From: Palsa-459 sp035937595
GTDB lineage: Bacteria > Actinomycetota > Acidimicrobiia > Acidimicrobiales > RAAP-2
DNA: 25,678 nucleotides
Reading direction: 5' to 3'
NCBI GenBank assembly: GCA_035937595.1
Contig: DASZHS010000021.1
Span: 1 to 25,678 of the forward strand
The notes beneath the pieces are model-generated. The model did no database searches, had not been told where the DNA came from, and saw only the letters and a list, made by a program, of their open reading frames with translations. This document shows, piece by piece, positions 7,401 through 14,700 of the stretch; the first letter of the stretch is position 1; every line of letters begins with the position of its first letter. The translations under genes and the position numbers were made by a program.

Positions 7401-8486
7401 TCACTCGGCCGCTCGCTTCGACTCGATCGTGGCGAGGAGCTCGCGGTAGCTGTCGGCGAAGGACGCGACGCCCTTGTCCTCGAGCACCTGGGCCACCTCG
7501 GCCATCGACACGCCCGCCGCCTCGAACGCGGCCAGCGTGGCCCGCGCGCCCTCGACGTCGCGGTCCACCGTGCGCGCGACGGTGCCGTGGTCGACGAAGG
7601 CGTCGATCGTCGCCTCGGGCATCGTGTTCACCGTCGAGGGCCCGATCAGGCTGTCCACGTACAGGAGGTCGTCGTAGGCGGGGTTCTTGGTCGACGTGGA
7701 CGCCCACAGCGGCCGCTGCGGACGGGCGCCCGCCTGGGCGAGCGCCGCGAACCGCGGCGCCTGGCGGCGCTGGGCGAACAGCTCGTAGGCGAGGACGGCC
7801 TGCGCGACGGCGGCGCGCCCCCTGAGCGAGGCGGGCGCGCCGAGGGCGTCGAGGCGACCGTCCACCTCGGTGTCGACCCGGGAGACGAAGAACGACGCGA
7901 CCGAGGCGAGGCGAGCGAGGTCGCGACCCGCCTGCTGGGCGCCCTCGAGCCCCGCCTCGAAGGCGTCGATGACCTCGCCGTAGCGCTCGAGGCCGAAGAT
8001 GAGCGTGACGTTCACGCTGATGCCCTCGGCGAGCAGCGCCGCGATCGCGGTCAGCCCCTCGCGGGTCGCGGGCACCTTGACCAGCAGGTTCGGCAGCGCG
8101 AACCGCGACGACACCGCCCGCGCGGCCTCGATCGTGGCGGCCGCGTCGTGGGCGAGCGTCGGCGGCACCTCGAAGGAGACGAAGCCGTCGGCGCCGTCGG
8201 AGGCCGCGAAGACCGGCGCGAGCAGCGCCGCGGTGTCGGCGATGTCGCGGCTCGCGAGCTCGACGAACGCCTCGTCGGGCTTCTTGTCGCCGAGCGACGC
8301 CACCTGGTCGTCGTACACGTCGGAGGCCTCGAGCGCCTTGGCGAAGATCGTCGGGTTCGACGTGACCCCGCGGATGCCCTCACCGACGAGGCGGGCCATC
8401 GTCCCGTCCTCCAGCCAGTCGCGGCGGACGTTGTCGAGCCATGGGCTCTGGCCCTCGTCGTCGAAGAGCGCCGTCAGCTTCGTCAT
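7401..8486 (-). CDS. tal: Transaldolase
   Basis: Transfers a dihydroxyacetone unit from sedoheptulose 7-phosphate to glyceraldehyde 3-phosphate in the non-oxidative pentose phosphate pathway. The 361-residue protein shows GIRGVTSNPTIF (38-48), with the conserved TSNPT motif, and PNLLVKVPATREG (132-144), whose Lys137 should form the Schiff base. It also has WASTSTKNPAYDD and the later TVNTMPEAT, both standard in bacterial Tal type 2 proteins. Length is normal. ATG 8486 overlaps the transketolase stop as ATGA, so the two pentose phosphate enzymes are translationally coupled. Confidence 0.96.
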   Translation of the reverse strand: MTKLTALFDDEGQSPWLDNVRRDWLEDGTMARLVGEGIRGVTSNPTIFAKALEASDVYDDQVASLGDKKPDEAFVELASRDIADTAALLAPVFAASDGADGFVSFEVPPTLAHDAAATIEAARAVSSRFALPNLLVKVPATREGLTAIAALLAEGISVNVTLIFGLERYGEVIDAFEAGLEGAQQAGRDLARLASVASFFVSRVDTEVDGRLDALGAPASLRGRAAVAQAVLAYELFAQRRQAPRFAALAQAGARPQRPLWASTSTKNPAYDDLLYVDSLIGPSTVNTMPEATIDAFVDHGTVARTVDRDVEGARATLAAFEAAGVSMAEVAQVLEDKGVASFADSYRELLATIESKRAAE

Positions 8487-10468
8487 GCGCCGAGCACCTC
8501 CTGCACCGTGGCGACGACCGCCGACGCCGTGAACCCGAAGAACTCGAGGGCGACGTCGCCGGGCGCGCTGGTCCCGAACTGGTCGATGCCGATCGACTCG
8601 TCGGCGTAGCGCTCCCAGCCGAGGGTCACCCCCGCCTCGACCGAGATGACGGGGAGCTCCTCGGGGAGGACCACGGCCTGGTACGCGAACGGCGTGCGGT
8701 CGAACCACTCCCAGCAGGGCATCGAGACCACCCGCACCAACGTGCCCGAGGTGGCGAGCAGCGCGGCGGCCTCGAGGCACAGGTGCACCTCGGAGCCGGT
8801 GGCGAGGAGCGTCGCCTCGGCGCCGTCGGGCGCGGCGAGGACGTAGGCGCCGTCGAGCGCGGTGCCGTGCACGGGTCGCGTGGTCGCTTCGAGCACGGGC
8901 AGCGTCTGGCGAGAGAGGATCAGCGCGGCGGGGCCGTCGACGGCGAGGAAGGCGTCGAAGACCGCGGCGCACTCGTTCGCGTCCGCGGGCCGGATGACGT
9001 CGAGGCCGGGGATCGCGCGCAGGGAGCACAGCTGGTCCACCGGCTGGTGCGTCGGCCCGTCCTGGCCGACGCCGATCGAGTCGTGGCTGAACAGGTAGCG
9101 CACCGGCGCCTTGGAGAGCGCCGCCACGCGGATCGCCGAGCGCATGTAGTCCGAGAAGACGAAGAACGTGGCCCCCACCGGCACGATCCCGCCGTGCATC
9201 GCCATCCCCGTGAGCGCGCCGGCCATCCCGAACTCGCGGATGCCGTAGTGCAGCTGGCGGCCGAGCGGGTTGTCGCGCGACTGGTTGCTCGCGTCGGCGA
9301 GCTTCGCGCCCGTGTTGCCCGTGAGGTCGGCCGCACCCGAGAGCAGCCCGGGGAGCCGCGTCGCCGCGTCGCTGAGCAGCGTGGCGGCCGCGCTGCGCGT
9401 CGCGAGCGGCGGGTCGTCGGGGAACGTGAGCGGCGCGGTCCGCGGTGCGCCGCCGCCGCCGGCCAGGAACCGGTCGAGCAGCGCGGCGCGGTCGGGGTCC
9501 TTCGCGTAGCGCTCCTGCCAGCTCGCGCGCTCGTCGCGCATCGGCTCGAGCGACGCGATGAACGCGTCGCGGACGTCCTGGGGCACGAAGAACGGCTCGT
9601 CGACCGGGAGGCCCAGCCGCCGCTTGGTGGCGAGCAGCTCCGCCTCGGGGAACGGCGTCCCATGCGCCTCGTGGTTGTCCGTCCAGGTGGGTGCGGGGTA
9701 GCCGATGTGCGAGCGCAGGACGAGGAGCGTCGGGCGCCCGGTGTCCTGTTTGGCTGCGCGCAGCGCGTCGGTGAGCACGTCGAGGTCGTTCGCCACCTCG
9801 CCGAGCTCGTGGACGTCCCAGCCGTAGGCGCGGAACCGCCCCGCGGTGTCGTCGGTGAACGCGAGCTCCGTCGGCCCGTCGATCGTGATGTGGTTGTCGT
9901 CGTAGACGGCGCACAGCCGGCTCAGCCCGAGGTGGCCCGCGATCGACGCCGCCTCATGGCTCACCCCCTCCATCAGGTCGCCGTCGCTCGCGAAGACCCA
10001 CGTGTGGTGGTCGACCAGCTCTTCGCTGACGCTGTGGCGAAGGAAGCGCTCGGCGATCGCCATGCCGACGGCGTTCGAGAACCCCTGGCCGAGCGGCCCG
10101 GTCGTCACCTCGACGCCGGGCGTGAGCAGGTTCTCGGGGTGGCCGGGGGTGATGGACCCGAGCTCGCGGAACCGCTTCAGCTGGTCGAGGGGGAGGTCGT
10201 AGCCGCTCAGGTGCAGGAGCGAGTACAAGAGGATCGAGGCGTGCCCGCACGACAGCACGAAGCGGTCGCGGTCCGGCCACGCGGGCTCGGTGGGGTCGTG
10301 GCGCAGCACGCGCGAGAAGAGCGCGACGCCGAGCGGCGCGAGCGCCATCGCCGTGCCGGAGTGGCCGTTCCTCGCCGCGAACGGGGCGTCGAGCGCGAGG
10401 CCGCGGACGACCGCGACGGCGCGGTCTTCCCACGACGCGCCGGGGTCGTCGAACGAGAGCGCGGCCAC
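8483..10468 (-). CDS. tkt: Transketolase
   Basis: Thiamine-diphosphate enzyme that moves two-carbon ketol units between sugar phosphates. Motifs visible are NGHSGTAMAL near residue 34 (the catalytic-site His), the cofactor-binding region SDGDLMEGVSHEAASIAG ending in VYDDNHITIDG, DGPTHQPVDQL, and the pyrimidine domain with REFGMAGALTGMAMHGG. Length 661 is normal. The frame is open six codons further up, to GTG 10486, but GTG 10468 is preferred: TAGGGT ends 7 bases before it, so the longer version would begin upstream of the likely transcript start. It is the first gene of the tkt - tal - fbiC - LOG operon. Confidence 0.95.
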   Translation of the reverse strand: MAALSFDDPGASWEDRAVAVVRGLALDAPFAARNGHSGTAMALAPLGVALFSRVLRHDPTEPAWPDRDRFVLSCGHASILLYSLLHLSGYDLPLDQLKRFRELGSITPGHPENLLTPGVEVTTGPLGQGFSNAVGMAIAERFLRHSVSEELVDHHTWVFASDGDLMEGVSHEAASIAGHLGLSRLCAVYDDNHITIDGPTELAFTDDTAGRFRAYGWDVHELGEVANDLDVLTDALRAAKQDTGRPTLLVLRSHIGYPAPTWTDNHEAHGTPFPEAELLATKRRLGLPVDEPFFVPQDVRDAFIASLEPMRDERASWQERYAKDPDRAALLDRFLAGGGGAPRTAPLTFPDDPPLATRSAAATLLSDAATRLPGLLSGAADLTGNTGAKLADASNQSRDNPLGRQLHYGIREFGMAGALTGMAMHGGIVPVGATFFVFSDYMRSAIRVAALSKAPVRYLFSHDSIGVGQDGPTHQPVDQLCSLRAIPGLDVIRPADANECAAVFDAFLAVDGPAALILSRQTLPVLEATTRPVHGTALDGAYVLAAPDGAEATLLATGSEVHLCLEAAALLATSGTLVRVVSMPCWEWFDRTPFAYQAVVLPEELPVISVEAGVTLGWERYADESIGIDQFGTSAPGDVALEFFGFTASAVVATVQEVLGA

Positions 10469-10475
10469 CGCGTGC

Positions 10476-10481
10476 ACCCTA
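10476..10481 (-). promoter_or_regulatory. -10 box of tkt operon (leaderless start)
   Basis: TAGGGT on the minus strand, 7 bases before GTG 10468. It lies back to back with an identical hexamer for the thioesterase gene on the other strand; the two -10 boxes are separated by only 30 bases, so their polymerase sites overlap. Confidence 0.6.
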
Positions 10482-10511
10482 ACCACCTACCCCGCGTCGG
10501 CCCCACCCTTG

Positions 10512-10517
10512 TAGGGT
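10512..10517 (+). promoter_or_regulatory. -10 box of thioesterase gene (leaderless start)
   Basis: TAGGGT is followed by 6 bases and the GTG at 10524. No ribosome site or -35 TTGNNN is evident, so the transcript probably starts at the start codon. Confidence 0.6.
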
Positions 10518-10523
10518 CGCCGC

Positions 10524-10928
10524 GTGCCGACCGGGGCGCTGCAGGTGCCGCCGAACTGCGACCTCACCCTGGGCGTCACGTGCGTCGACAAGTCCACGCC
10601 GGGACGGTCCGTGTGGCAGATGGACGCCGACGAGCGCTTCGAGAACCCTGCGGGGCTCATCCAGGGCGGCTTCCTCGGCGCCCTCGCCGACTCGTCGATG
10701 GGCGCGGCCGCCGTGACGTTCGCGAGCGGGCGACGGGTGTCGGTGGCCAACGCGGAGATGAAGGTGAGCTTCCTCGCACCCGTGCGACGCGGGACGGTGC
10801 TCCGCTGCGAGGCCGTCGTCGTCGCCGGCGGCTCGCGGACCGCCTTCGTCGAGGCCTCGATCACCGACCAGGCGGGCCACCTCGTCGCGCGCGCCTCGTC
10901 CACGTACCTGTACCGCGACCGCGACTAG
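10524..10928 (+). CDS. PaaI-like hotdog-fold thioesterase
   Basis: A 134-residue single hotdog-fold protein, expected to hydrolyse an acyl- or aryl-CoA thioester. The segment FENPAGLIQGGFLGALADSSMGAAA (residues 39-63, given here in parts: NPAGLIQGG, then LGALAD) matches the active-site helix of the PaaI/YbgC group, where the usual HGG is here QGG (Gln47). The later part, EMKVSFLAPVRRGTVLRCEA, is the typical central strand pair. Substrate cannot be told; the divergent neighbour tkt and an acyl-CoA ligase 8 kb away give no direct link. GTG 10524 is set by the -10 box 6 bases upstream. Confidence 0.82.
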   Translation: MPTGALQVPPNCDLTLGVTCVDKSTPGRSVWQMDADERFENPAGLIQGGFLGALADSSMGAAAVTFASGRRVSVANAEMKVSFLAPVRRGTVLRCEAVVVAGGSRTAFVEASITDQAGHLVARASSTYLYRDRD

Positions 10929-10933
10929 CGCCG

Positions 10934-10949
10934 CCGGGGCGTCGCCCGG
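10934..10949 (+). terminator. GC-rich hairpin after the thioesterase gene
   Basis: CCGGG (10934-10938) pairs with CCCGG (10945-10949) across a 6-base loop, 5 bases after the stop codon region. There is no T-run, and the surrounding 100-base gap is GC-rich enough that such stems arise by chance. Confidence 0.25.
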
Positions 10950-11005
10950 TCGCGTCGCGGTCGTCGCCCGGCGTCCCGGTTCGACAGCCCAAGGAGCGCC
11001 GAAAC

Positions 11006-11011
11006 TAGAGT
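11006..11011 (+). promoter_or_regulatory. -10 box and ribosome site of the small membrane protein - trmI operon
   Basis: TAGAGT lies 18 bases before ATG 11030, with a strong ribosome site GGGGGAGG (11018-11025) between. It would drive the four overlapping or abutting genes up to trmI. Confidence 0.5.
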
Positions 11012-11029
11012 CCGCCCGGGGGAGGTGCC

Positions 11030-11398
11030 ATGGCGTCGAGGTGGTCGCGGTTCACGAGGGGCGGGCCGTCGCGGCTGCTCGGCCACACCCGCGACACCAC
11101 CACGTTGCTGCGCGACTACCTCCTCCAAGAGACGGTCGACCCGATCCGGACGCTCGGCCGCTACGTCGTGGCGGGGACCCTGGGCTCGTTCTTCGTCGGG
11201 ATGGGGGCCCTCATGCTCCTCGTCGGCCTGCTCCGGCTGCTCCAGGGCGAGACCAGCGCGTTCAGCGGCAACCTCTCGTGGATCCCGTACCTGATCGTGG
11301 CGGTCGTCGCGGTGTGCGTGATCGCCCTCACCGTGCTGCGGATCGTGACCGGGCCCGCGCGACGGCGCCGGCCGCCGACGACGAAGGGCGCGTCGTGA
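11030..11398 (+). CDS. Small membrane protein, holin-like (two transmembrane segments)
   Basis: A 122-residue protein. An N-terminal basic and polar region of about 44 residues is followed by a long hydrophobic segment, YVVAGTLGSFFVGMGALMLL (45-64), a short loop, and a second segment, IPYLIVAVVAVCVIALTVL (about 85-103). It ends in an Arg-rich tail, which suggests a cytoplasmic C-terminus. The layout resembles the actinobacterial 'phage holin family' or DUF1469-type membrane proteins, which are usually chromosomal and not phage-derived; this match is from general appearance only. A good ribosome site supports ATG 11030. It overlaps the next gene by 4 bases and is probably the first gene of the trmI operon. 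Confidence 0.72.
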   Translation: MASRWSRFTRGGPSRLLGHTRDTTTLLRDYLLQETVDPIRTLGRYVVAGTLGSFFVGMGALMLLVGLLRLLQGETSAFSGNLSWIPYLIVAVVAVCVIALTVLRIVTGPARRRRPPTTKGAS

Positions 11399-11604
11399 CG
11401 GATCGCCGCCGCGTCGAGCGCGCCGAGGTCGAGGCCTCGATCCGCGACCTCCTCGGCGAGGGGGAGCAGGCGGCGCGCCAGTACGCCGGGGTGACGGCGA
11501 GCACCGCGGGCGCCATCGGCTTCCTCGCGCTCGTGTTCGCGTTCCTCGTCGGGCGTCGCAAGGGGCGCCGGCGCTCCGCGGTCGTCGAGATCCGGCGGAC
11601 GTGA
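11395..11604 (+). CDS. Small single-pass membrane protein (69 aa), unknown
   Basis: GTG 11395 overlaps the upstream stop as GTGA. The product has a charged N-terminus of about 25 residues (MTDRRRVERAEVEASIRDLL), one hydrophobic helix TAGAIGFLALVFAFLVG (about 37-53) and a short Arg/Lys-rich tail, so it is probably anchored with the tail inside. No family is recognised. Its place between a two-helix membrane protein and another small protein, all coupled by overlaps, suggests a small membrane complex. Confidence 0.65.
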   Translation: MTDRRRVERAEVEASIRDLLGEGEQAARQYAGVTASTAGAIGFLALVFAFLVGRRKGRRRSAVVEIRRT

Positions 11605-11801
11605 TGTTCGAGCGCGGCCTCACCAGGCTCATCAAGTCCTCGACGCAGCGCACCGCCAACGGCGAGGGCTGGCCGTGGGCGGTGATCGGCCTCGTCGCGT
11701 ACCTGCTGCGCCGCTCGCTGCGCCTCGAGGAGCCATCCCAGTCGCTCCGGGTCACCCCCGGCGACGAGCTCACGATCTCGATCAGAGAGCCGGACCGCTG
11801 A
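11601..11801 (+). CDS. Small protein with one hydrophobic helix (66 aa), unknown
   Basis: The start is either GTG 11601 (overlapping the previous stop by 4 bases) or the adjoining ATG 11604; the first is chosen to match the pattern of overlaps. The product has a basic N-terminus, a moderately hydrophobic helix GWPWAVIGLVAYLLRRSL (about residues 27-44) and a C-terminal stretch QSLRVTPGDELTISI that reads like a short beta hairpin. No family is recognised. The stop codon abuts the trmI GTG, so it belongs to the same transcript. Confidence 0.6.
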   Translation: MMFERGLTRLIKSSTQRTANGEGWPWAVIGLVAYLLRRSLRLEEPSQSLRVTPGDELTISIREPDR

Positions 11802-12608
11802 GTGGGCGACGACGGAGCGCTCCGTGTCGGTGAGCGCGTCCTGCTCGTCGACACGAAGGACCGCCGGTACCTCGTTCGGCTGCGGGAGGGTGCGACGTTC
11901 CACACCCACTCGGGGCTCGTCGCCCACGCGGACCTGATCGGGTCGACCGAGGGCGCGACGGTCGAGGCCAGCACCGGGCGTCGGTTCTTGGTGCTGCGCC
12001 CGACGCTCGCCGACGTCGTGCTGAAGATGCCCCGGGGCGCCCAAGTGATCTACCCGAAGGACCTCGGCGCGATCCTGCTGGCGGCCGACATCGGACCGGG
12101 GATGCGCGTGCTCGAGTCGGGGGTCGGCTCCGGCGCGCTCTCGATGACGCTGCTGCGCGCGGGCGCGGCCGTGGTCGGCTACGAGCTGCGCGAGGAGTTC
12201 GCCGCCACCGCCAAGGAGAACGTCGTCGCCCTCCTCGGCGAGGAGGTCGACTACACCGTCGAGATCCGCGACGTGACGGCGGGGATCGACGAACGGGGCC
12301 TCGACCGGGTGCTCCTCGACATGCCGAGCCCCTGGGACGTCGTCGCGGCGGCCGCCGTCGCCCTGCGGCCGGGCGGGATCCTCTTGTGCTACCTGCCGAC
12401 GATCAACCAGACCGCCCAGCTCCGCGCCGCGCTGGCGGACGGGCCGTGGGGCCTCGCCGAGTCCTTCGAGCTGCTGCGTCGCAGCTGGCACATCGAGGCG
12501 CGCTCGGTGCGACCGGACCACCGCATGGTCGCCCACACGGGGTTCCTCACGACCGCGCGACGTCTCGCGGGCGACGCGTCGCCCGACGGGGTCAGTCCCG
12601 CTCGATGA
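11802..12608 (+). CDS. trmI: tRNA (adenine-58-N1)-methyltransferase TrmI
   Basis: Methylates N1 of adenine 58 in the T loop of tRNAs using S-adenosylmethionine. The 268-residue protein has a small N-terminal beta domain, then the typical block MPRGAQVIYPKDLGAIL. The SAM motif I is VLESGVGSGALSM, followed by the acidic residue of VVGYELREEF; motif IV is DRVLLDMPSPWD, and there is a later block with LCYLPTINQ. This is the actinobacterial TrmI pattern (compare M. tuberculosis Rv2118c, which also lies near the proteasome genes). The GTG start directly follows the preceding stop. The last 17 bases overlap the 3' end of the opposite ferredoxin gene. Confidence 0.93.
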   Translation: MGDDGALRVGERVLLVDTKDRRYLVRLREGATFHTHSGLVAHADLIGSTEGATVEASTGRRFLVLRPTLADVVLKMPRGAQVIYPKDLGAILLAADIGPGMRVLESGVGSGALSMTLLRAGAAVVGYELREEFAATAKENVVALLGEEVDYTVEIRDVTAGIDERGLDRVLLDMPSPWDVVAAAAVALRPGGILLCYLPTINQTAQLRAALADGPWGLAESFELLRRSWHIEARSVRPDHRMVAHTGFLTTARRLAGDASPDGVSPAR

Positions 12609-12828
12609 AGATGCACTCCCCGGGGCACTCCTCGGAGGCCTCGACGACGGCGTCTTCGAGCTCGGTGGTGACCGCCACCATGCCGGCCGCGCCGCCGGGG
12701 TCGTTCTGGACGGTGGCCCCGTCCTTCACGTAGGCGAGCCCGTCGTCGAGGAGGGTGAACACGTCGGGGCAGATCTCCTCGCACAGGCCGTCACCGGTGC
12801 AGAGGTCCTGGTCGATCCACACCTTCAT
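12592..12828 (-). CDS. Small single-cluster ferredoxin with CxxDxxC motif
   Basis: A 78-residue electron carrier. The first motif is C10-TG-D13-GL-C16-EEI-C20-P and the last ligand is C68 in EECPGEC. Aspartate stands where the second cysteine of a normal [4Fe-4S] motif would be, as in Pyrococcus furiosus ferredoxin, where Asp is a cluster ligand; [3Fe-4S] ferredoxins also lack this Cys. So the cluster is either 4Fe with an Asp ligand or 3Fe. The start at ATG 12828 has a ribosome site GGAAAGG about 6 bases upstream. The gene is divergent from arc and convergent with trmI. The redox partner is unknown; no P450 or other obvious partner is in the window. Confidence 0.9.
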   Translation of the reverse strand: MKVWIDQDLCTGDGLCEEICPDVFTLLDDGLAYVKDGATVQNDPGGAAGMVAVTTELEDAVVEASEECPGECIFIERD

Positions 12829-12868
12829 GACGCACCTTTCCAGCGTGCCGCACCGTGCGAGCCCCCAG

Positions 12869-12874
12869 ATTCTA
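12869..12874 (-). promoter_or_regulatory. -10 box of the ferredoxin gene
   Basis: TAGAAT on the minus strand, 40 bases before ATG 12828, leaving a leader of roughly 30-35 bases with a ribosome site. It shares the 123-base intergenic region with the divergent arc promoter. Confidence 0.5.
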
Positions 12875-12923
12875 CCCGTGAAACCCCCTCGCCCATGTTC
12901 CGCGGACCGCGCGGGGGGGCCGG

Positions 12924-12929
12924 TATGGT
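12924..12929 (+). promoter_or_regulatory. -10 box and ribosome site of the proteasome operon
   Basis: TATGGT lies 22 bases before the arc ATG, with the strong ribosome site GAGGAGG (12941-12947) 4 bases before the start. No clear -35 is seen; a run of seven G occupies part of the spacer (12913-12919). Confidence 0.55.
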
Positions 12930-12951
12930 GGCCACGAGACGAGGAGGCTGT

Positions 12952-14694
12952 ATGGAGTCGTCACCGAGCGACGACGCGCCGACCGACGCCACCGGTCTGA
13001 GCGGCGGCCACGACGAGCCGGCCGCGGTGCGCCGGCGCACCGACGAGCAGTCCACCCGCGTGGAGGCGCTCGAGGAGCGCCTCTTGGAGACGCGCGGCCA
13101 GCTCCAGCAGGCCGTCTCGCAGAACGAGAAGCTCACCTACACCCTCCAGCAGGCCAAAGAGCAGCTCGCCCTGCTCCGCGAGGAGGTGGAGAAGCTCACC
13201 CAGCCGCCCGCTGCCTACGGGACGTTCCTCGGCATCAACCCCGACGGGTCCGTCGACGTCTTCGCGTCCGGGCGCAAGATGCGCGTCGCCCTGCACCCGA
13301 ACCTCGACCCCGCCCAGCTGCTCCGCGGCGACGAGGTCGTGCTCAACGAGTCGCTGAACGTCATCGAGGCGCGCGACCCGGACCGCGCCGGCGAGGTCGT
13401 CACCCTCAAGGAGCTCCTGGACGACGGTCGCCGCGCGCTCATCTACGGCCGCGGCGACGAGGAGCGGGTCGCCGAGATCGCGGACTCCCTGCGCGACGTG
13501 AAGATGCGCGCCGGCGACGCGGTGCTGATGGACCTGCGCTCGGGCCTGCTCGTCGAGAAGCTGCCCCGCCAGCAGGTCGAGGAGCTCGTCTTAGAGGAGG
13601 TCCCCGACGTCAGCTACGACGACGTGGGCGGCCTCGACCGCCAGATCGAGGACATCACCGACGCCGTGGAGCTGCCGTACCTCCACCGCCAGCTGTTCAA
13701 CGAGTACTCGCTGCCGGCCCCCAAGGGGATCCTGCTCTACGGCCCGCCGGGCTGCGGGAAGACCCTGATCGCCAAGGCCGTCGCCAACTCGCTCGCGAAG
13801 AAGGTCGGTGCGCTCAGCGGCAACGCGAACGTCCGCAGCTACTTCTTGAACATCAAGGGCCCCGAGCTCCTGAACAAGTACGTCGGGGAGACCGAGCGAC
13901 AGATCCGCCTCGTGTTCGAGCGCGCACGGGAGAAGGCCGAAGAGGGCGTCCCGGTCATCGTCTTCTTCGACGAGATGGACTCGCTGTTCCGCACGCGCGG
14001 GACCGGCATCAGCTCGGACATGGAGTCGACCATCGTCCCCCAGCTCCTCGCCGAGATCGACGGCGTGGAGACGTTGCGCGACGTCATCGTGATCGGCGCG
14101 ACCAACCGCGAGGACCTGATCGACCCGGCCATCCTGCGCCCGGGGCGGCTCGACGTGAAGATCAAGATCGAGCGGCCCGACGACGGCGCCGCCGCCCAGA
14201 TCTTCGCGCGCTACCTCACCTCGTCGATCCCCCTCGACACCGACACGGTGCGCGAGCTCGGTGGCGGCGACCCGAACAAGGCCTGCCAGGCGATGATCGA
14301 GGAGACCGTCGCCGAGATGTACCGCGACGACGAGTCCAACCGGTTCTTGGAGGTCACCTACCAGAACGGGGACAAGGAGGTCCTGTACTTCAAGGACTTC
14401 GCCTCGGGCGCCATGATCGAGAACATCGTGCGCCGTGCGAAGAAGGCCGCCGTCAAGCGCGAGATCGCCCAGCAGGGTCGCGGCGTGCGCGTCGAGGACC
14501 TCATCGCGTCGATCCGCCAGGAGTACAAGGAGAACGAGGACCTGCCGAACACGACGAACCCGGACGACTGGGCGCGGATCTCGGGCAAGAAGGGCGAGCG
14601 CATCGTCTACGTCCGCACGCTCATCGCCCAAAGCGACGCCGACCCGATCGGTGGTCGGTCGATCGAGCACGTCGGCACCGGCCAGTACCTCTAG
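12952..14694 (+). CDS. arc: Proteasome-associated AAA ATPase ARC (Mpa)
   Basis: Hexameric unfoldase that binds pupylated proteins and threads them into the 20S proteasome. Domains in the 580-residue protein are: N-terminal disordered part (1-30), coiled coil (about 31-83, Pup-binding in the family), tandem OB domains (about 86-215) and an AAA module. The AAA module has Walker A GPPGCGKT (264-271), the pore-loop region NKYVGE (308-313), Walker B VIVFFDE (335-341) and arginine finger region LRPGRLD (395-401). The last residues are GQYL, the proteasome-docking tail known from Mpa. The frame is open upstream of 12952, but this ATG has the ribosome site and lies after the -10 box. It is first gene of the operon, 6 bases before dop. 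Confidence 0.97.
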   Translation: MESSPSDDAPTDATGLSGGHDEPAAVRRRTDEQSTRVEALEERLLETRGQLQQAVSQNEKLTYTLQQAKEQLALLREEVEKLTQPPAAYGTFLGINPDGSVDVFASGRKMRVALHPNLDPAQLLRGDEVVLNESLNVIEARDPDRAGEVVTLKELLDDGRRALIYGRGDEERVAEIADSLRDVKMRAGDAVLMDLRSGLLVEKLPRQQVEELVLEEVPDVSYDDVGGLDRQIEDITDAVELPYLHRQLFNEYSLPAPKGILLYGPPGCGKTLIAKAVANSLAKKVGALSGNANVRSYFLNIKGPELLNKYVGETERQIRLVFERAREKAEEGVPVIVFFDEMDSLFRTRGTGISSDMESTIVPQLLAEIDGVETLRDVIVIGATNREDLIDPAILRPGRLDVKIKIERPDDGAAAQIFARYLTSSIPLDTDTVRELGGGDPNKACQAMIEETVAEMYRDDESNRFLEVTYQNGDKEVLYFKDFASGAMIENIVRRAKKAAVKREIAQQGRGVRVEDLIASIRQEYKENEDLPNTTNPDDWARISGKKGERIVYVRTLIAQSDADPIGGRSIEHVGTGQYL

Positions 14695-14700
14695 GAGCAG

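Noticed and set aside
5222..7825. An 867-codon open frame on the plus strand opposite fbiC
   Set aside because: Arg/Gly/Val-rich antisense of fbiC with no recognisable domain.
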